Below, piece by piece: positions 61,261-64,000 of a stretch of DNA of 64,000 nucleotides; position 1 is the stretch's first letter; each line of letters opens with the position of its first letter. The notes under the pieces were generated by a model that was given only the letters and a program-made list of their open reading frames with translations, was not told the DNA's origin and made no database searches. The stretch spans positions 2,046,001 through 2,110,000 of the forward strand of contig CP011077.1 in assembly GCA_000963575.1 (NCBI GenBank), written 5' to 3'. The DNA is from Klebsiella michiganensis. GTDB lineage: Bacteria > Pseudomonadota > Gammaproteobacteria > Enterobacterales > Enterobacteriaceae. The position numbers and the translations under genes were made by a program.

Positions 61261-61428
61261 TCACCGGGGAGCCACAAACAAAGACTTACATTCGGGACAA
61301 AGCATGGCCTGTTTCAGACGAATTTTCGAGCGGAGTTGTGTGGATTTAAAGCCGCATACAGGGCAGGTAACCGTGGTGGTTGACGACCCCCCGGCGAGGA
61401 GCTTCATTGCGTAATCGATAAAAGACAT
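61261..61428 (-). CDS. Small zinc-ribbon protein (YnfU-like)
   Basis: A 55-residue protein found by reading the minus strand. It starts MSFIDYAMKLLAGG and has two knuckles, CPVC and CPEC, 18 residues apart, in a basic context (QLRSKIRLKQ). Four Cys in this layout bind one zinc. It resembles YnfU-type zinc-binding proteins, whose role is unknown. An AAAGG site lies about 9 nt before the ATG. It converges on the TetR gene. It is too short for standard size cutoffs but coding features are good. Confidence 0.75.
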   Translation of the reverse strand: MSFIDYAMKLLAGGSSTTTVTCPVCGFKSTQLRSKIRLKQAMLCPECKSLFVAPR

Positions 61429-61791
61429 GATGATTAACCTTTCAATGAATGAGTTCTATCGTACCACGAGTGGTTAAAAAACGCGCAGGCTATCGTGCTC
61501 TTGCTGTCCCTCCTGTTAAAGCGCCCTGCCGGCGATGCGAGGCTGAGCTTTGTCCCAAAGCATAAGCAAACGCTATTATCCACCGCGAGCGACGTGATAT
61601 AGCTTGTCGCAGCGCCGACCGACACGTTCGTAACCATCTCTTTTAAATCTATTTTTAGCCTGCGGTCGCGGCGCTTTTTGGCCAGGATTGTTCCCACGCA
61701 AGGATAAGCAGAACCACGGTTTCTTTAGCGCTTACCAGCCTCAAAGAGCCATTTCACCCACGCTTTCCGCATTCTTTCAGGCTAATTCTCT
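61429..61791. other. Intergenic stretch between zinc-ribbon and O-methyltransferase genes
   Basis: 363 nt. It must hold promoters for the two divergent genes. An 87-codon frame on the minus strand (61434-61697) shows no family features and is not called. No repeat or RNA is recognised. Confidence 0.5.
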
Positions 61792-62862
61792 ATGAGCGAC
61801 ACACGCGTAAACTTCCCTGTGGCAAACGGCCAGAGTGTCGGGCAACCGTTTATCGATCCGATGCATTCCACGCCGCGTAATAAGCTTCTTGCGCTGTTAG
61901 GCATGCAGTCTCTGTTGGTGCACTCCCTTACCGCTGCGGCGCGCCTGAAGCTGGCGGATATTATCGGCGAGCAAACGCTGAGCCTGACCGGCCTGGCGGC
62001 GCAAGCCCGTTGCCGCCCCGAGGCGCTCAGGCGGTTGCTGCGGGCGTTAGCCAGCTGTGGGATTTTTTTCGAAAGCGAAGAGGGCTACCGCAACACGCCG
62101 CTAAGCGCGATGCTGGTGACGGACAGACCCGACTCTCTGCACGGCTGGGCCTGCTTTATGGGATCGGAGCAGGTTAATCGCTGCTTTGAACAGCTTGACG
62201 TAGCCCTGGCGGAAGACGGCCCGGTATTTGATAAGATCTACGGGCAATCATTTTTCGACTATCTGGGTCAGCAACCTGAGGCCAGAAACGTGTTTGCCAG
62301 CGCCATGACCTCATATTCGGCCTCGGGCATCGAGGATGCGCTGGCGGCGTTTGATTTCAGCCAGGCCGGTAAACTGTTTGATATTGGCAGCGGGCTGGGG
62401 GCATTTCTGTCGGGCATCCTGGACGCAAACCCGCAGCTTGAGGGGACGATTTTCGATCTACCTGAGGTGATTGCCGAAGTGGAAAAGCAGGCCGACAGGC
62501 TAAACCCACGTTTGTCGTGGCAAGGCGGCAATTTCTTTAGTCATATTCCTGCCGGAGCGGATACCTACATCCTGCGGCACGTTTTGCACGATTGGTCAGA
62601 TGAACAGGCGAGGCTGATCCTGCGCCAGTGCCGTCAGGCGATGCGCGCCGACGGGCAACTGCTGATCTTTGAGCATCTGCTGACCGGCCATAACCAGCCG
62701 GATTATGCAAAGTTTCTTGATTTGGTGATGCTGACCTTCCTGAGCGGGCGGGAACGCAGCGAGGGAGAGTACCAGTTGCTCCTTGAGCAGGCTGATTTAC
62801 GCATCGACCGGGTGATAAAAACGCCGGGGTTCCACACCCTGCTGGTGGTTAAACCGCGTTAG
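61792..62862 (+). CDS. O-methyltransferase family 2 (SAM-dependent)
   Basis: A 356-residue plant-type/antibiotic-type O-methyltransferase. An N-terminal dimerisation winged-helix (about 25-110) is followed by the SAM-binding domain with DIGSGLGAF near residue 197, DLPEVI, and the catalytic His in RHVLHDWSDEQA. Such enzymes methylate phenolic hydroxyls of secondary metabolites or aromatic substrates. No biosynthetic cluster surrounds it, so the substrate is unknown. It ends near the convergent DSD1-type gene, with a hairpin between. Confidence 0.88.
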   Translation: MSDTRVNFPVANGQSVGQPFIDPMHSTPRNKLLALLGMQSLLVHSLTAAARLKLADIIGEQTLSLTGLAAQARCRPEALRRLLRALASCGIFFESEEGYRNTPLSAMLVTDRPDSLHGWACFMGSEQVNRCFEQLDVALAEDGPVFDKIYGQSFFDYLGQQPEARNVFASAMTSYSASGIEDALAAFDFSQAGKLFDIGSGLGAFLSGILDANPQLEGTIFDLPEVIAEVEKQADRLNPRLSWQGGNFFSHIPAGADTYILRHVLHDWSDEQARLILRQCRQAMRADGQLLIFEHLLTGHNQPDYAKFLDLVMLTFLSGRERSEGEYQLLLEQADLRIDRVIKTPGFHTLLVVKPR

Positions 62863-62869
62863 TCGTGCA

Positions 62870-62897
62870 GGCAGGCCCGCAATGTTGCCGGCCTGCC
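62870..62897. terminator. Long hairpin between convergent genes
   Basis: GGCAGGCC / GGCCTGCC form a perfect outer stem, continued by GCAA / TTGC past one C-C mismatch. It lies between two convergent stops and probably ends both transcripts, although no T run follows. Confidence 0.5.
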
Positions 62898-62903
62898 GTC
62901 ACC

Positions 62904-64000
62904 TTACCAGCCGAGGATCCGCTGCCAGACTTCGTGCCCCTGGCCATCTTCGCTCAGAACCTGATACTGCTGATGCATGGCGGCGGTGGCGCAGGCGTGG
63001 TTGGGCAGGATACGCACCCGGCTACCGACCGGGAAATCATCGACGGCCAGGACTGAACTGTCCGGCAGGGCAATGATGCCGTGCTCCTGGTTGGTGGTGG
63101 TGACCAGCAGGTTTTCGTAAGGGGAGCCCTCCAGGCTGCACACCTGGCCGTAGCCGTAGTCCTGGCTTTGGGCCGCCGTGCCCCTGTCGCGGGACAGCGC
63201 CATCCACCCGGCATCGATAAATACCCAGCCTTTCTCCCTGTTGTGGCCGATAACCGTGGCGACGACGCTGATCGCAATATCCTCCAGGCGGCAGACGCCG
63301 ACGTTTTTCATCACCAGGTCGAAGGTGGTAAACACCCCGGCTCTGACTTCATGGATGCCGGCGAGATCGTCCGCAAAGTGCGCCGTGGGCGTGGCGCCCA
63401 CGCTTAACACCGGGCAGGCGTAACCCTGTGCACGTAAGTGTTCACCGGCAGTTTTGATCGCGGCGCACTCGGCTCTGGCGGCGGCCAAAATAGCGTCCTC
63501 CGTGCGGCAGTTGTACGATTCTCCGGCGTGAGCCAGCAGGCCGGTCAGCGTCGAGCCGCTTGCCTCAATGATGCGGGCCAGCGTCAACAGTGCCTCGCTG
63601 TGCGGCGGCAACCCGCCCCGGTGGCCGTCGCAATCCACTTCGATAAATACCGAAAACGCGACGCCATGCGCCTGGCCGTATTCAGCCACGGCGGTAGACT
63701 GCGGCTCACTGTCGAGCAGGATATGCAGGTTCACGCCTTTAGCCATCAGCGCCGCCGCGCGGGGAAGTTTGTGGGGGGCGATGCCCACGGCGTAAAGCAG
63801 ATTTGTGTAGCCCGCGGCGGCAAAGGCTTCCGCCTCGGCGAGCGTGGAAACCGTGGCCGGGGAATCGCTTTGCTTAAGCAGGAAACGTGCGGCCTCAATG
63901 GAGCGCAGCGTTTTCAGGTGCGGCCGGACCTCGCTTCCCAGGGCGTCAACGCGGGAATAAAGCCGCTCAATGTTGCCCAGGTATTTGCTTTTCTCGATCA
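62904..64000 (-). CDS. DSD1/alanine-racemase-fold PLP enzyme (D-serine dehydratase / amino acid deaminase-like), N-terminus outside window
   Basis: The frame runs off the right edge. The visible 365 residues begin IEKSKYLGNIERLYSR, followed by ELRPHLKTLRS, whose Lys is the probable PLP lysine of fold-type III enzymes. They continue with a TIM-barrel (LLAHAGESYNC, VLSVGATPTAHF) and end in a D-serine dehydratase-like domain with VRILPNHACATAAMH, where His and Cys are zinc ligands in the family. It likely acts on a D-amino or hydroxy-amino acid; the substrate is unknown. The 3' end is complete. Confidence 0.85.
   Translation of the reverse strand, partial: IEKSKYLGNIERLYSRVDALGSEVRPHLKTLRSIEAARFLLKQSDSPATVSTLAEAEAFAAAGYTNLLYAVGIAPHKLPRAAALMAKGVNLHILLDSEPQSTAVAEYGQAHGVAFSVFIEVDCDGHRGGLPPHSEALLTLARIIEASGSTLTGLLAHAGESYNCRTEDAILAAARAECAAIKTAGEHLRAQGYACPVLSVGATPTAHFADDLAGIHEVRAGVFTTFDLVMKNVGVCRLEDIAISVVATVIGHNREKGWVFIDAGWMALSRDRGTAAQSQDYGYGQVCSLEGSPYENLLVTTTNQEHGIIALPDSSVLAVDDFPVGSRVRILPNHACATAAMHQQYQVLSEDGQGHEVWQRILGW

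Noticed and set aside
61434..61697. 87-codon minus-strand frame
   Set aside because: No ribosome site, no family features and an unlikely residue pattern; it fills an intergenic region.
1..64000. CRISPR array, tRNA, rRNA, insertion sequence or prophage
   Set aside because: No regularly spaced repeats, tRNA-like cloverleaf, transposase or phage gene was recognised anywhere in the window.

Overview
The window is chromosomal DNA from a member of the Enterobacteriaceae. Synteny blocks known from Escherichia, Salmonella and Klebsiella (sutR-ydcO-rlhA, arnBCADTEF, btsT-yjiX-yjiA, pgaABCD) appear in an order unlike E. coli K-12, so a less-studied genus is likely; I cannot name the species. No rRNA, tRNA, CRISPR, transposase or phage gene was seen. 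Coding density is high. The AT-rich gaps lie upstream of the arn, btsS, pga and fimbrial operons.

Layout. 1-4256: end of an AraC regulator, a BenE/YdcO transporter, SutR and RlhA. 4468-12004: a PmrA-like box and the complete arn operon for adding 4-amino-4-deoxy-L-arabinose to lipid A (cationic peptide and polymyxin resistance). 12060-12886: a flavin-reductase-like gene and a DUF2164 gene. 12876-26402: a fimbrial operon (pilin, chaperone, usher, two tandem adhesins) flanked on both sides by BvgS/EvgS-type hybrid kinase and response regulator pairs. 26476-31219: a shikimate-kinase-like gene, a LysR regulator and a divergent MFS / old yellow enzyme / NTF2-like operon. 31253-33847: a MetNIQ-type ABC transporter. 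34369-40173: the BtsS/BtsR pyruvate-sensing system next to its E. coli target transporter BtsT, with YjiX and YjiA. 40646-41270: cueP behind a CueR-type promoter with a 19-bp spacer. 41313-48810: an orphan LuxR-type regulator and pgaABCD, making poly-N-acetylglucosamine. 48847-53047: a third hybrid kinase and response regulator. 53305-59093: an orphan LuxR-type regulator with a degenerate receiver, then a second fimbrial operon. 59143-64000: a possible small membrane protein, AbrB, a divergent TetR with a palindromic operator, a short zinc-ribbon gene, an O-methyltransferase and a truncated DSD1-type PLP enzyme.

The most distinctive region is about 12.9-59.1 kb. Two related minimal chaperone-usher fimbriae and the PGA exopolysaccharide operon are interleaved with three multi-domain phosphorelay kinases, their three response regulators and two stand-alone LuxR-type regulators. 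The RR-HK pairs at 12.9-16.8 kb and 48.8-53.0 kb look like duplicates, as do the two fimbrial operons. This suggests an adhesion and biofilm island grown by duplication of a sensor-plus-fimbria module. Its wiring is inference.
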